Positions 47,839 to 55,813 of a stretch of DNA of 64,000 nt are shown one piece after another. Both the position numbers and the translations under genes were made by a program. Location: the NCBI RefSeq assembly GCF_011839805.1, contig NZ_VWPY01000018.1, forward strand, positions 1 through 64,000, written 5' to 3'. Numbering within the stretch: position 1 is the stretch's first letter; the number at the start of each line of letters is the position of its first letter. The notes under the pieces are model-generated. The model had not been told where the DNA came from and searched no databases. It saw only the letters and a list, made by a program, of their open reading frames with translations. Origin of the DNA: Kineococcus rubinsiae. GTDB taxonomy: Bacteria; Actinomycetota; Actinomycetes; Actinomycetales; Kineococcaceae.

Positions 47839-49004
47839 GGCCTGCTCCCGCCGCCGGCCCGCGCCCCGGCCACCCGCAGGACGGCGGCCGCGGCGCGGTC
47901 GGCGACTCCGGTCAGGGACGCGTCGGTGCGCGTCCACGCGGCCAGCCGCCGCCGCTCATCGGGCGCAGGTGGCGCGGCCAGCGCCTCCTCCATCGCCGCC
48001 GCGACGGCGTCGGGCGTGAAGTCGACGGCCCAGCCCAGGCCGTGGCGGCGCACGAGGCCCGCGCACGGGCCGGGGCCCGCGTAGACGACGGGCGCGCCGC
48101 ACGCCGTGGCCGCGAACACCTTGGTGACGATGGCGAACTCGTACCCGCCGCCGGGCCGCAGGGACGCCAGGCCCGCGCGGGCACCGCGGAAGGCGGCCGC
48201 GACCTGCGCGGCCGGGACGGGGCCCGGGAACGTGACGCGGCCGGGGGCGAGCTCCTCGGCGCGCGCCCGCATCGCCTCGCGGTCCACCCCGCCGCCGAAC
48301 ATGACCAGGCGCGCACCGGGGCGGCGCGCCGCGACGAGGCCGAAGGCCTCGACGAACAGCCCCGCGCCGTGGACCTCGGACATCGTCCCCGCGTAGACCA
48401 GCAGCTCCTCCTGCTGCGCCGCAGCGGGTTCGCTGGCGAACGCGTCGACGTCCACACCCGAGCCGACGACCTCCAGCCGCTCGTCGCGCACCCCGAACGT
48501 CCGCACCACGTCGGCCACGGGGTCGGACACCGTGAGCACCCGCGCGGCGCGGCGCAGGACCGCCCCCTCCACCGCGCGCAGCACCCGCACGACGGCCGGC
48601 GACACACCGCTGCCGGCCGCGGCGACCGACAGCAGGTCGGCCGCGTAGTAGACGTACGGGATCCGGCGCGCGGCGCACACCGCGGCGACCACGGCCCCCG
48701 TGGTCGGCGGCGGCTCGACGACCACCACGTCCGGGCGGCGCGCGAGCGCCAGCCGCAGCAGCAGCGGCACGTCGTAGCTGGCGTAGGGCAGGTAGCCGCG
48801 GACCGCGCCGCTCGCGTCGCGCAGGACGGGCCAGCGGCGCACGCGCACCCCGGCGTCCGTGGTCCGCCCCTGCGGGGCGCGGCTCGTGAGGACGTCGACG
48901 GCGGCGCCGCGCCGCGCCAGGGCCCGCCCCAGCGCCCCCAGCCGGTAGGCCGCGGCCGCCGGTTCGGGGGCGTAGATGCGGGAGGCGATCACGACGCGCG
49001 GCAC
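47835..49004 (-). CDS. GT4 family glycosyltransferase
   Basis: This 389-residue GT-B retaining glycosyltransferase opens with SRIYAPEPAAAAYRLG, a donor/acceptor entry loop. VVVVEPPPTTG and YYAADLLSVAA lie in the first domain. YAGTMSEVHG begins the second, with the E-x7-E region altered to YEFAIVTKVFA. It is probably leaderless, with TACGGT (49012-49017, minus strand) 7 nt before GTG 49004. It is divergent from a second GT4 and heads the operon with the nucleotide-sugar dehydrogenase and DUF6541. Confidence 0.88.
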   Translation of the reverse strand: MPRVVIASRIYAPEPAAAAYRLGALGRALARRGAAVDVLTSRAPQGRTTDAGVRVRRWPVLRDASGAVRGYLPYASYDVPLLLRLALARRPDVVVVEPPPTTGAVVAAVCAARRIPYVYYAADLLSVAAAGSGVSPAVVRVLRAVEGAVLRRAARVLTVSDPVADVVRTFGVRDERLEVVGSGVDVDAFASEPAAAQQEELLVYAGTMSEVHGAGLFVEAFGLVAARRPGARLVMFGGGVDREAMRARAEELAPGRVTFPGPVPAAQVAAAFRGARAGLASLRPGGGYEFAIVTKVFAATACGAPVVYAGPGPCAGLVRRHGLGWAVDFTPDAVAAAMEEALAAPPAPDERRRLAAWTRTDASLTGVADRAAAAVLRVAGARAGGGSRP

Positions 49005-49011
49005 GCCGCCG

Positions 49012-49066
49012 ACCGTACCGGCGCCCCCGTCCGCGACCCGGCCCGCGTCGCCCGCGCCCCTATCCT
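49012..49066. promoter_or_regulatory. Divergent leaderless promoters for two GT4 genes
   Basis: TACGGT on the minus strand (49012-49017) lies 7 nt before GTG 49004, and TATCCT on the plus strand (49061-49066) lies 6 nt before GTG 49073. Neither gene has a ribosome-binding site. Confidence 0.6.
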
Positions 49067-49072
49067 CGCCGG

Positions 49073-50203
49073 GTGCCCCGACCGCTGCGGATCCTCGTCA
49101 TCACCGTCGCCCACCCCCCGATGGACGCGCGGATCCACAACCGGCAGGTCCGCAGCCTCCTCGAGCGGGGTCACGAGGTCACCTACCTGGCGCCGTTCAC
49201 GGCCTTCGGCGTCGAGCCGCCCGCGGGGGTCCGCGGGGTCGACGTCCCGCGCTCGGTGGGGCGCCACCGCCTCGGCCCCGTGGTGACGGCCGGGCGGATC
49301 GCGCGGCGCCTCGCGCGCCACCACGACGTCGTCATCGGCCACGACCCGGAACTGCTCCCCGTCCTGCTCGCCCTGGGCCGCCCGCGCCGCGGCCGCCGGG
49401 ACGCCCCGGCCGTCGTGTGGGACGTGCACGAGGACGTCCCCGCGCAGATGGAGATGACGACCTGGATCCCCGGCCCCGTGAAGCGGCCCGCCACGGCGGT
49501 CGCCACCGCGGTCGAGGGGTACACCGAGCGGCGCCTGCACCTGACCCTGGCCGAGCACGCCTACGCGGGCCGGTTCGCGGGGACGCACCCGATCGTCCCG
49601 AACTCCCCGCGCGTGCCCGCGGAGCTCCCCGAGGAGGTGCCGCCCGGCCCCGGCGAACCCCACCGGCTGATCTACGTGGGCGCCCTCACCACGGCCCGCG
49701 GCATCGAGGAGATGCTCGAGCTCGTCCGGCGCCTGCCGGACGACGTGCGGCTGGAGCTCATCGGCAACGCCGCCCCGGCGCTGGACGCGCGCCTGCGGGC
49801 CGTCGACGACCCCCGCCTGGACTACCGCGGCTTCGTCCCCAACGCCGTTGCGCTGCAGCGCCTCCCCGGCGCCCTGGCCGGGCTCGTCCTGCTGCACCGC
49901 CACGACAACTACCTGCAGAGCCAGCCCAGCAAGGCCCTGGAGTACCTCGCCCACGGCGTGCCGTTCATCACCACCCCGAACCCCGCGTGCGCGGCGCTCG
50001 CCGAGAGCTCCGGCGCCGGGGTGGTCGTGGACCACGGCGACGTCGACGGGCTCCTCGCGGCCGTGCTCGCGCTGCGCGACGACCCCGCGCGGCGCCAGGC
50101 CATGCGCGTCGCCGGGCACACCGCGGCGCTCGCGCACCACGACTGGAACACGCAGGGCCGCGAGTTCGCCGAGGCCGTGGAGGCGTGGGCGGCGCAGCGG
50201 TGA
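49073..50203 (+). CDS. GT4 family glycosyltransferase
   Basis: This 376-residue retaining glycosyltransferase has VAHPPMDARIHNRQVRSLLERGH at the N-terminus, VVWDVHEDVP in the first domain, and YVGALTTARGIEEMLEL at the start of the second. QPSKALEYLAHGVPFITT provides the nucleotide-binding Glu. It likely transfers a sugar from a nucleotide donor during surface glycan assembly. Its end overlaps the GNAT gene (GTGA). Confidence 0.88.
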   Translation: MPRPLRILVITVAHPPMDARIHNRQVRSLLERGHEVTYLAPFTAFGVEPPAGVRGVDVPRSVGRHRLGPVVTAGRIARRLARHHDVVIGHDPELLPVLLALGRPRRGRRDAPAVVWDVHEDVPAQMEMTTWIPGPVKRPATAVATAVEGYTERRLHLTLAEHAYAGRFAGTHPIVPNSPRVPAELPEEVPPGPGEPHRLIYVGALTTARGIEEMLELVRRLPDDVRLELIGNAAPALDARLRAVDDPRLDYRGFVPNAVALQRLPGALAGLVLLHRHDNYLQSQPSKALEYLAHGVPFITTPNPACAALAESSGAGVVVDHGDVDGLLAAVLALRDDPARRQAMRVAGHTAALAHHDWNTQGREFAEAVEAWAAQR

Positions 50204-50700
50204 GCGTCGTCGTGCGCCCGGCGCGCCCGGCGGACGCCCCGGCCGTCGCGGAGGTGCACGTCACCGGCTGGCAGGTCGGCTACCGCGGCCTCGTCGAGGA
50301 CGCCTACCTCGACGCGCTGTCCGTCGCGGACCGCGTCGGGACCTGGGCCCAGCGCCTGGCCGACGGGGCCCGCGTCCTGGTCGCCGACGACGGGCGGGTG
50401 CGGGGCTTCGCCACGACCGGCCCGGTGCGCGACGACGACGTCCCGGCCGAGGCGGGTGAGGTGTACGCGCTCTACGTCCACCCCAAGGCGTGGGGGCGCG
50501 GCGTCGGCGGCGCCCTGCTCACCGCCGCCCTGGACGACCTCGCCGCCCGCGGGCACCAGGGGTGCGTGCTGTGGACGCTGGAGGGCAACGCCCGCGCCCG
50601 TGGCTTCTACGAGCACCGCGGCTGGGTCGCCGACGGCGGCGTCAAGACCGAGGACCACCGGGGCGTGCTGCTGCGCGAGGTCCGCTACCGCCACGCCTGA
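50200..50700 (+). CDS. GNAT family N-acetyltransferase
   Basis: This 166-residue acetyl-CoA-dependent acyltransferase starts at GTG 50200, overlapping the GT4 stop. RPARPADAPAVAEVHVTGWQ is typical of the family. YALYVHPKAWGRGVGGALL is motif A, with the Q/R-x2-G-x-G/A acetyl-CoA loop, and ARGFYEHRGW is motif B. The acceptor is unknown. It may be free-standing or may act on an amino sugar or antibiotic. Confidence 0.93.
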   Translation: MSVVVRPARPADAPAVAEVHVTGWQVGYRGLVEDAYLDALSVADRVGTWAQRLADGARVLVADDGRVRGFATTGPVRDDDVPAEAGEVYALYVHPKAWGRGVGGALLTAALDDLAARGHQGCVLWTLEGNARARGFYEHRGWVADGGVKTEDHRGVLLREVRYRHA

Positions 50701-50709
50701 CGCAGCGGC

Positions 50710-51648
50710 TCAGTGCGGCTGGGCGCGGGCCCGGCGCCCACGCATCGCGAAGGTCACGACGACCACGACCAGCGCGCCGACGACGAGCCCGAGGACCGCG
50801 CTGGCCAGCGTGTTCACCAGCCAGCCCACGAGGCCCCCGAGGGACCCGGCCGCGTCGTGGGCGGCCTCCTCGACGTGGTGCACGGCGCCGTAGAGGGCGT
50901 GCAGCCCCAGCTCGTCGGTCCCCACGAGCAGGATGTGCCCGCCGACCCAGAGCATCGCGGCGGTCCCGACCACAGTGAGGACGGTGAGCAGGCGCGGCAT
51001 CGCCGTCACCAGACCGCGGCCGAAGCGGGCCGCGGCCCGGCTCGGCAGGGACGCCAGGCGCAGGCCGGCGTCGTCCATCTTCACGATCAGGGCGACGACG
51101 CCGTAGACGAGGACGGTGATGACGACCCCGACGACCGCGAGGATCACCGCCCGGGACAGGAACGGCTCGTCGGCCACCTCGTTGAGGGAGATCACCATGA
51201 TCTCCGCGGACAGGATGAAGTCGGTGCGCACGGCCCCCGAGACGATGGTCCCCTCGTCCGGCAGCTCCCCCTCAGGGGCGCCGTGCCCGTGCCCGCTCAC
51301 CTTTGCCCAGACCTTCTCCGCGCCCTCGTAGCAGAGGTACGCGCCGCCGACCATGAGGATCGGGGTGAGCAGGAAGGGCAGGAACTGGCTCAGCAGCAGC
51401 ACCGCCGGGAGGATCACCAGCAGCTTGTTGCGCAGCGAGCCCAGGGCGATGCGCCGGATGATCGGCAGCTCGCGCTGAGCGCTCAGGCCGCGCACGTACT
51501 GCGGCGTGACGGCGGTGTCGTCCACGACGACCCCGGCGGCCTTCACGCCGGCCCGCGCGGCGGCGGCACCGACGTCGTCGAGGGAGGCGGCGGCCGCCCG
51601 GGCGAGCACGGCCACGTCGTCCAGCAGGGCCACGAGTCCACCACTCAC
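50710..51648 (-). CDS. DUF808/YedI-like inner-membrane protein
   Basis: This 312-residue membrane protein starts at GTG 51648 behind GAGGAG. Features diagnostic of DUF808 (E. coli YedI) are LVALLDDVAVLAR, VDDTAVTPQYVRGL, LPIIRRIALGSLRNKL, GGAYLCYEGAEKV and the cytoplasmic TDFILSAEIMVISLNEV. Four to seven helices follow. The function is unknown in any organism. It is convergent with the GNAT gene and divergent from ynfA. Confidence 0.92.
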   Translation of the reverse strand: MSGGLVALLDDVAVLARAAAASLDDVGAAAARAGVKAAGVVVDDTAVTPQYVRGLSAQRELPIIRRIALGSLRNKLLVILPAVLLLSQFLPFLLTPILMVGGAYLCYEGAEKVWAKVSGHGHGAPEGELPDEGTIVSGAVRTDFILSAEIMVISLNEVADEPFLSRAVILAVVGVVITVLVYGVVALIVKMDDAGLRLASLPSRAAARFGRGLVTAMPRLLTVLTVVGTAAMLWVGGHILLVGTDELGLHALYGAVHHVEEAAHDAAGSLGGLVGWLVNTLASAVLGLVVGALVVVVVTFAMRGRRARAQPH

Positions 51649-51732
51649 CGGAGCTCCTCGTCCTCGACCGTCACGCGCACCTGCCCGATCGTGCCAGGCC
51701 GGAGCCGGCCGGCCCTCCCCTAACGTGCCGCC

Positions 51733-52071
51733 ATGACCGTCGCGCGCTCCCTCGTCCTCTTCGTGGTGGCCGCGGTGGCCGAGATCGGCGGCGCGTGGCT
51801 GGTGTGGCAGGGCGTCCGCGAGCACCGCGGCTGGGCGTGGATCGGGGCCGGCGTCATCGCCCTCGGCCTCTACGGGTTCGTCGCCACGCTGCAGCCCGAG
51901 GCGCACTTCGGGCGGATCCTCGCCGCGTACGGCGGCGTCTTCGTCGCCGGGTCGCTGGTGTGGGCCGCCGCGGTCGACGGGTACCGCCCCGACCGCTTCG
52001 ACGTCGTCGGCGCCCTGGTCTGCCTCATCGGCGTCGCCGTGATCATGTACGCCCCGCGCGGCGCGGCCTAG
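51733..52071 (+). CDS. YnfA/UPF0060 family membrane protein
   Basis: This 112-residue, four-helix protein begins [24 protein letters not shown], followed by [26 protein letters not shown] and the [19 protein letters not shown] end, a full match to the YnfA family. YnfA belongs near the small multidrug resistance transporters and has been linked to export of cationic dyes in enteric bacteria. A large inverted repeat follows 8 bp after its TAG stop. Confidence 0.95.
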   Translation: MTVARSLVLFVVAAVAEIGGAWLVWQGVREHRGWAWIGAGVIALGLYGFVATLQPEAHFGRILAAYGGVFVAGSLVWAAAVDGYRPDRFDVVGALVCLIGVAVIMYAPRGAA

Positions 52072-52079
52072 GCACCGCC

Positions 52080-52172
52080 GCGTACCGGAACGCTGGCGTC
52101 ATCACGCGACGCGCCGGTCAGGCTCCCCGCTGCGGCGGCGTGTCGCAGCACGAGGCCAGCGTTCCGGTACGC
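52080..52172. repeat. 18-bp perfect inverted repeat, 57-nt interior, between convergent genes
   Basis: GCGTACCGGAACGCTGGC (52080-52097) and GCCAGCGTTCCGGTACGC (52155-52172) are perfect complements. Inside, GCGACGCGCC pairs with GGCGTGTCGC (one G-U), forming a second 10-bp stem. The element fills most of the 134 bp between ynfA and the convergent MFS gene. It could be a compound bidirectional terminator, a structured RNA, a MITE-like insertion or a dispersed REP-type repeat. No clear target duplication flanks it. Confidence 0.85.
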
Positions 52173-52205
52173 CGGGCGAGACAGGCGGGGTCCGAGCGCG
52201 GCTGA

Positions 52206-53669
52206 TCAGACGACCGCGACGCCCACCTCGTCCTGCACCCGCCGGCGCGGGCGGGAGGCGACGCCGAGAGCCAGCAGCGACACGACGGTCGCCGCGAGCA
52301 TGACCGACGCCATCGCGACGGCGTCGCCGCCGAGCGCCCCGGCCATGATGCCCACCCCGCCGCCCACGCCGGACTGCGCCGCGGTGATGAGCGCGGAGGC
52401 CGACCCGGCGGTCCGCCCGTGCTCGGCGAGGGCGAGGGTCACGGCGTTCGGCGGCACCAGGCTGCCCACGCCCAGCAGGAACCACAGCGGGACCAGCAGT
52501 CCGACGAGCCCGCCCGCACCGGTGAGGACCACTGCGAGCAGCACCCCCGCGAGCAGGACCGCGAGCGGCACGGCGACGCGGAGCACCCGCGCCGGGGCGA
52601 CGCGCGTCACCAGCGCCGCGTTGACCTGCGACCCCCCGACGAGCGCGACGCCGTTGACGGCGAACAGCAGCGCGAACTGCGTCGTGCTGAGGCCGTGCGC
52701 CTCCTGCAGCACGAACGGCGAGACCGAGACGTAGCAGACGATCACGGCCATCGAGAGGCCCGGCAGCGCGGCGAAGGCCACGAAGCGGGCGTCGCGCAGG
52801 AGGCGGACGTAGGTCGTGAGCACCTGCAGGACGAAGCCGCGCGAGGCCCTCTCGGGGGCCGGCTCCGGGGAAGCAGCGGGACGGTGCGTCTCCGGCAGCC
52901 GCCGCCACGTCGCGAGCAGGACGCCGACGCCCGCGAGCGCCAGGACCACGAACACGAACCGCCACCCCGCCAGGCCCGCGAGCGCGCCGCCGACGGTCGG
53001 GGCGAACAGCGGCGCCACGCCGATCACGAGGACGAGGCGCGACATCAGCCGCGCCGCCACGGACCCCGTGTAGAGGTCGCGGACCACGGCCACGCCCGTG
53101 ACCGCGCCCGCCGAGACACCGATGCCCTGCAGGAAGCGGAGCCCGACGAGCAGCGGCAGGTTCGGCGCCACCAGGCAGCCGAGCGACGCCAGGACGAACA
53201 CGGCGCACCCCACGACGACCGGGCGGCGGCGGCCGTACCGGTCGCTCAGCGGGCCGACGGCCAGCTGGCCGAGCGCCATCCCCACGAGCACGACGGTGAT
53301 GGTGAGCTGGGCGGCCGCGGCGGAGCCGTGCAGGTCCCTCGCCACCCGGGGCAGGGACGGCAGGTAGAGGTCGGTGTTGATCGCGCCCAGCGCGGCCATC
53401 GACCCGAGCAGGACGACCAGCCCGGTCGTGCGGGGCGGGGCGGGCGCCGGGGCCGTGAGGAGCTCCGGCGACTCCGGGCCGGCGACCGACGGGGCGACCT
53501 CGGCGGTCGCGGCGTCCGCGACGGCGGTGCTCTCGTCGGGGACGACGTCCCGGGCATCCGACGTCCCGGAGTCCGGACGGCGGGGCGGGGCGACGGCGCC
53601 CGCGGGGGCGTGCGGACGACGCGGGCGGGGGGTGCGGGGAGGACCGGCGGGGGCGGTGCGGCGCGGCAT
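52206..53669 (-). CDS. Bcr/CflA-type MFS drug-efflux transporter
   Basis: This 12-helix exporter has about 487 residues from ATG 53669 (GAGGAG lies 12 nt upstream); GTG 53885 would add 72 residues. The first 80 residues are Pro/Ala/Arg-rich and disordered. The MFS part begins LVVLLGSMAALGAINTDLYLPSLP, the Bcr signature, then GPLSDRYGRRRPV (motif A) and the GVSAGAVTGVAVVRD helix. Bcr/CflA carriers export drugs such as bicyclomycin or phenicols. The start choice is uncertain because neither option has ideal signals. Confidence 0.88.
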   Translation of the reverse strand: MPRRTAPAGPPRTPRPRRPHAPAGAVAPPRRPDSGTSDARDVVPDESTAVADAATAEVAPSVAGPESPELLTAPAPAPPRTTGLVVLLGSMAALGAINTDLYLPSLPRVARDLHGSAAAAQLTITVVLVGMALGQLAVGPLSDRYGRRRPVVVGCAVFVLASLGCLVAPNLPLLVGLRFLQGIGVSAGAVTGVAVVRDLYTGSVAARLMSRLVLVIGVAPLFAPTVGGALAGLAGWRFVFVVLALAGVGVLLATWRRLPETHRPAASPEPAPERASRGFVLQVLTTYVRLLRDARFVAFAALPGLSMAVIVCYVSVSPFVLQEAHGLSTTQFALLFAVNGVALVGGSQVNAALVTRVAPARVLRVAVPLAVLLAGVLLAVVLTGAGGLVGLLVPLWFLLGVGSLVPPNAVTLALAEHGRTAGSASALITAAQSGVGGGVGIMAGALGGDAVAMASVMLAATVVSLLALGVASRPRRRVQDEVGVAVV

Positions 53670-53923
53670 GGGCAGCGGGATCTCCTCGCGGGTGGTCTCG
53701 GGCGCGCCCGGGAGGCCGCCCACCGCCCGTTGCCCGGGCGCACCGGTGAGCTTTCCCCGCTGCGCCGCGACGAAACGTCGCAGCAGCGCGCTGCGTCGGT
53801 GCGCCTGCGACCACGCGCGGGTGGCCCTGATCACCCCGACCGGGCCGGACGGGGGAAGCGGAGGCACGATGTCCAGGTGAGCCACGAGGCGTCCGGTGAG
53901 CAGAACCCGGCGGGCACGATCCG

Positions 53924-55105
53924 ATGAGCAGTGTCGTCTCCGGGCTCCCCCCGGCGGGCGCCGGTGCGCGCACCGCCGCCGTCGTCGCGGCGCGGCACGC
54001 TCCGGCCCCGGCCCCCGACCCGGAGGTCGAGGCGGCCCTGCGCACGGGTGACCCGCTGGGCGAGGCCGCGGCCGCGGCGCTCTCGGCCGACCCGGCGCTG
54101 CGTGCGCAGGTCTCCCTCGGGCTGCGCTCGGGCCTGGCCGCCGTGGCCGACCCGCACCCCGCGGTCGCGGCCCTGCTCGCCGAGCTCGAGGCGGCGTGCG
54201 ACGCGGTCGACGACGAGCTCCTCGACCGCGGCAGCCTGCCGTACTTCACCATCCCGTTCCCCGCGCACATCTACGACCTGGGCGCGGGCGCGCTGATCCG
54301 CTCCTACGCCCCGCCGGAGCCCGCGGCCGTGCTCGTCGGCACCGGCGAGCTGGTCGAGCGCGCCTACCAGCGGCTGCTCGACACCGCGCACTGGATCAAC
54401 CTCTGCATGCTGCCGGGCGGCCTGCGGCGCGGAGCCCCGGGCTACGTCGCGACCGCCGAGGTGCGGCTGCTGCACGCCCGCATCCGCAACGGCCTCGCAC
54501 GGGCGCGCCCGCAGGCGCAGGTGCTGCCGCTGCACCAGGTCGACCTGGCCCGCACCTGGCTCGACTTCACCCTCGTGACGATCGAGGCCGCGGCCACGAT
54601 CGGCATGGACCTCACCGACGAGGAGCAGCGGACGCTCTACCGCTTCTGGCAGCACCTGGGCCGGCTGCTGGGCATCGGCCACCGCGCGGACCCCGGGCTG
54701 CTGCGCGGGGTGCTCGACGGGTGCACCGCGTCCCGGCTGGAGCGGCGGGTCGCCGCCGTCACCGGCCCGCCCAGCGAGGACTCGCGCCGGCTCACCGAGG
54801 TGGGGCTGGGCGCGATCGCGCAGGCGCTGCACGACCTGGGGTACGTGCCGCTGTGGGCGGCCGGGCAGCTGGTGCACACGGTGTCGCGGCGCATGCAGGG
54901 CGAGGAGCTGGCCGACGCCCTGGGAGTCCGCCGGCACCGCACGGCCCTCGCCGTGGCTCCCGTGGCCGTCGCCGCGATGCGGTGGCAGCGCCGGGCCCTG
55001 CGCCGGGTCCCGCCGCTGTGGTCGGCCGTGCTGCGGGTGAACGTCCTCGTGGCGCGCTGGCACGCGAAGGGCCGTCGCGACGCGACCGGCTACGAGCACG
55101 GCTGA
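53924..55105 (+). CDS. MpaB/Lcp-like oxygenase (DUF2236)
   Basis: This 393-residue protein matches the DUF2236/MpaB family, which includes rubber oxygenase Lcp, a b-type heme enzyme. PYFTIPFPAHIYDLGAGALI and ERAYQRLLDTAHW lie in the helical core. ATAEVRLLHARIRNGL carries the conserved Arg/His block and PLHQVDLARTWLDFTLVT the next. MDLTDEEQRTLYRFWQHLGRLLGIG completes the pattern. No signal peptide is evident. The substrate is unknown; most bacterial members do not act on rubber. It is divergent from the MFS efflux gene. Confidence 0.85.
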   Translation: MSSVVSGLPPAGAGARTAAVVAARHAPAPAPDPEVEAALRTGDPLGEAAAAALSADPALRAQVSLGLRSGLAAVADPHPAVAALLAELEAACDAVDDELLDRGSLPYFTIPFPAHIYDLGAGALIRSYAPPEPAAVLVGTGELVERAYQRLLDTAHWINLCMLPGGLRRGAPGYVATAEVRLLHARIRNGLARARPQAQVLPLHQVDLARTWLDFTLVTIEAAATIGMDLTDEEQRTLYRFWQHLGRLLGIGHRADPGLLRGVLDGCTASRLERRVAAVTGPPSEDSRRLTEVGLGAIAQALHDLGYVPLWAAGQLVHTVSRRMQGEELADALGVRRHRTALAVAPVAVAAMRWQRRALRRVPPLWSAVLRVNVLVARWHAKGRRDATGYEHG

Positions 55106-55126
55106 CGCCGGCCCTCACCGGCTCAC

Positions 55127-55773
55127 TCACCGGTCGGCGAGCCCCGCGTCCAGCGGGCGGACGGGCTGGCGCAGGACCGTGCGCAGCCGCTCGGGCCGCG
55201 TCCGGCGCGGGTCGTTCAGGTACACCTCGTGGTGGTCGCCCGCGAACGTGAGGCCGTGGGCGGCAGGAACTCCTCGTGCAGCCGCGCCAGCACGGGGCCC
55301 TCCTCGTCGTAGGGGCCGACGTGCAGGACGTGGACGCAGAGCCCCTCCTCGAGGGTGCGGCGGCGCGGCCGGTCGAGGGTCACGAGCGGCTTGCGCGCGG
55401 CCGCCGACGCCCGGGTCCGCTCCAGGGCCTCGTCGGTGGTCCCGGCCGGCAGCGTCAGGAGCGCGGTCCACGCCCACGCGTCCTTCTCGCGCCGGGTGAA
55501 GGCGCGGGGGTCCGCCGCGCGCCACAGCGCCTCCAGCGGACCGACCCGTCCGTCCCGGCCCTCGGCCCGGTCCTGGAACCTCAGCGCGTAGGCGAGGGTG
55601 AACAGCGCCTGGACCGCGCCGGCGTAGGCGGGCGCCGTGTTCGGGTCGCCCTCGCCGTCCACCGCGATGACGTCGAGCGGCGGGACCCGCACGAGCGCGA
55701 GCTCGCGGGGCGGCGCGTAGAGCTCCCGGTGGACCCGCCGGACGTCCCAGGGCTCCGCGGTGGTTCCGGACAC
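55127..55773 (-). pseudogene. GyrI-like small-molecule-binding protein, frameshifted
   Basis: The first frame (55773 to 55216) reads as a GyrI-like protein through DVIAVDGEGDPNTAP, PLEALWRAAD, EEGLCVHVLHVGPYDEEGP and LHEEFLP, then drifts into nonsense and stops. The family's C-terminal end continues in another frame from about 55262: GLTFAGDHHEVYLNDPRRT and RTVLRQPVRPL, ending at 55127. One base is missing near 55255-55265, where CCGGCCC would be expected in place of CCGCCC. The intact product would have about 215 residues. It is either a recent single-base deletion or a sequencing error in a C/G run. Confidence 0.88.
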
Positions 55774-55813
55774 TCCAGCGGTCCTCCCTCGCAGCGGGTC
55801 CCGGGCGGCGCGG

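Noticed and set aside
52080-52172. Insertion-sequence ends for the inverted repeat
   Set aside because: The 57-nt interior cannot encode a transposase and no target-site duplication is evident; a MITE origin remains open but unproven.
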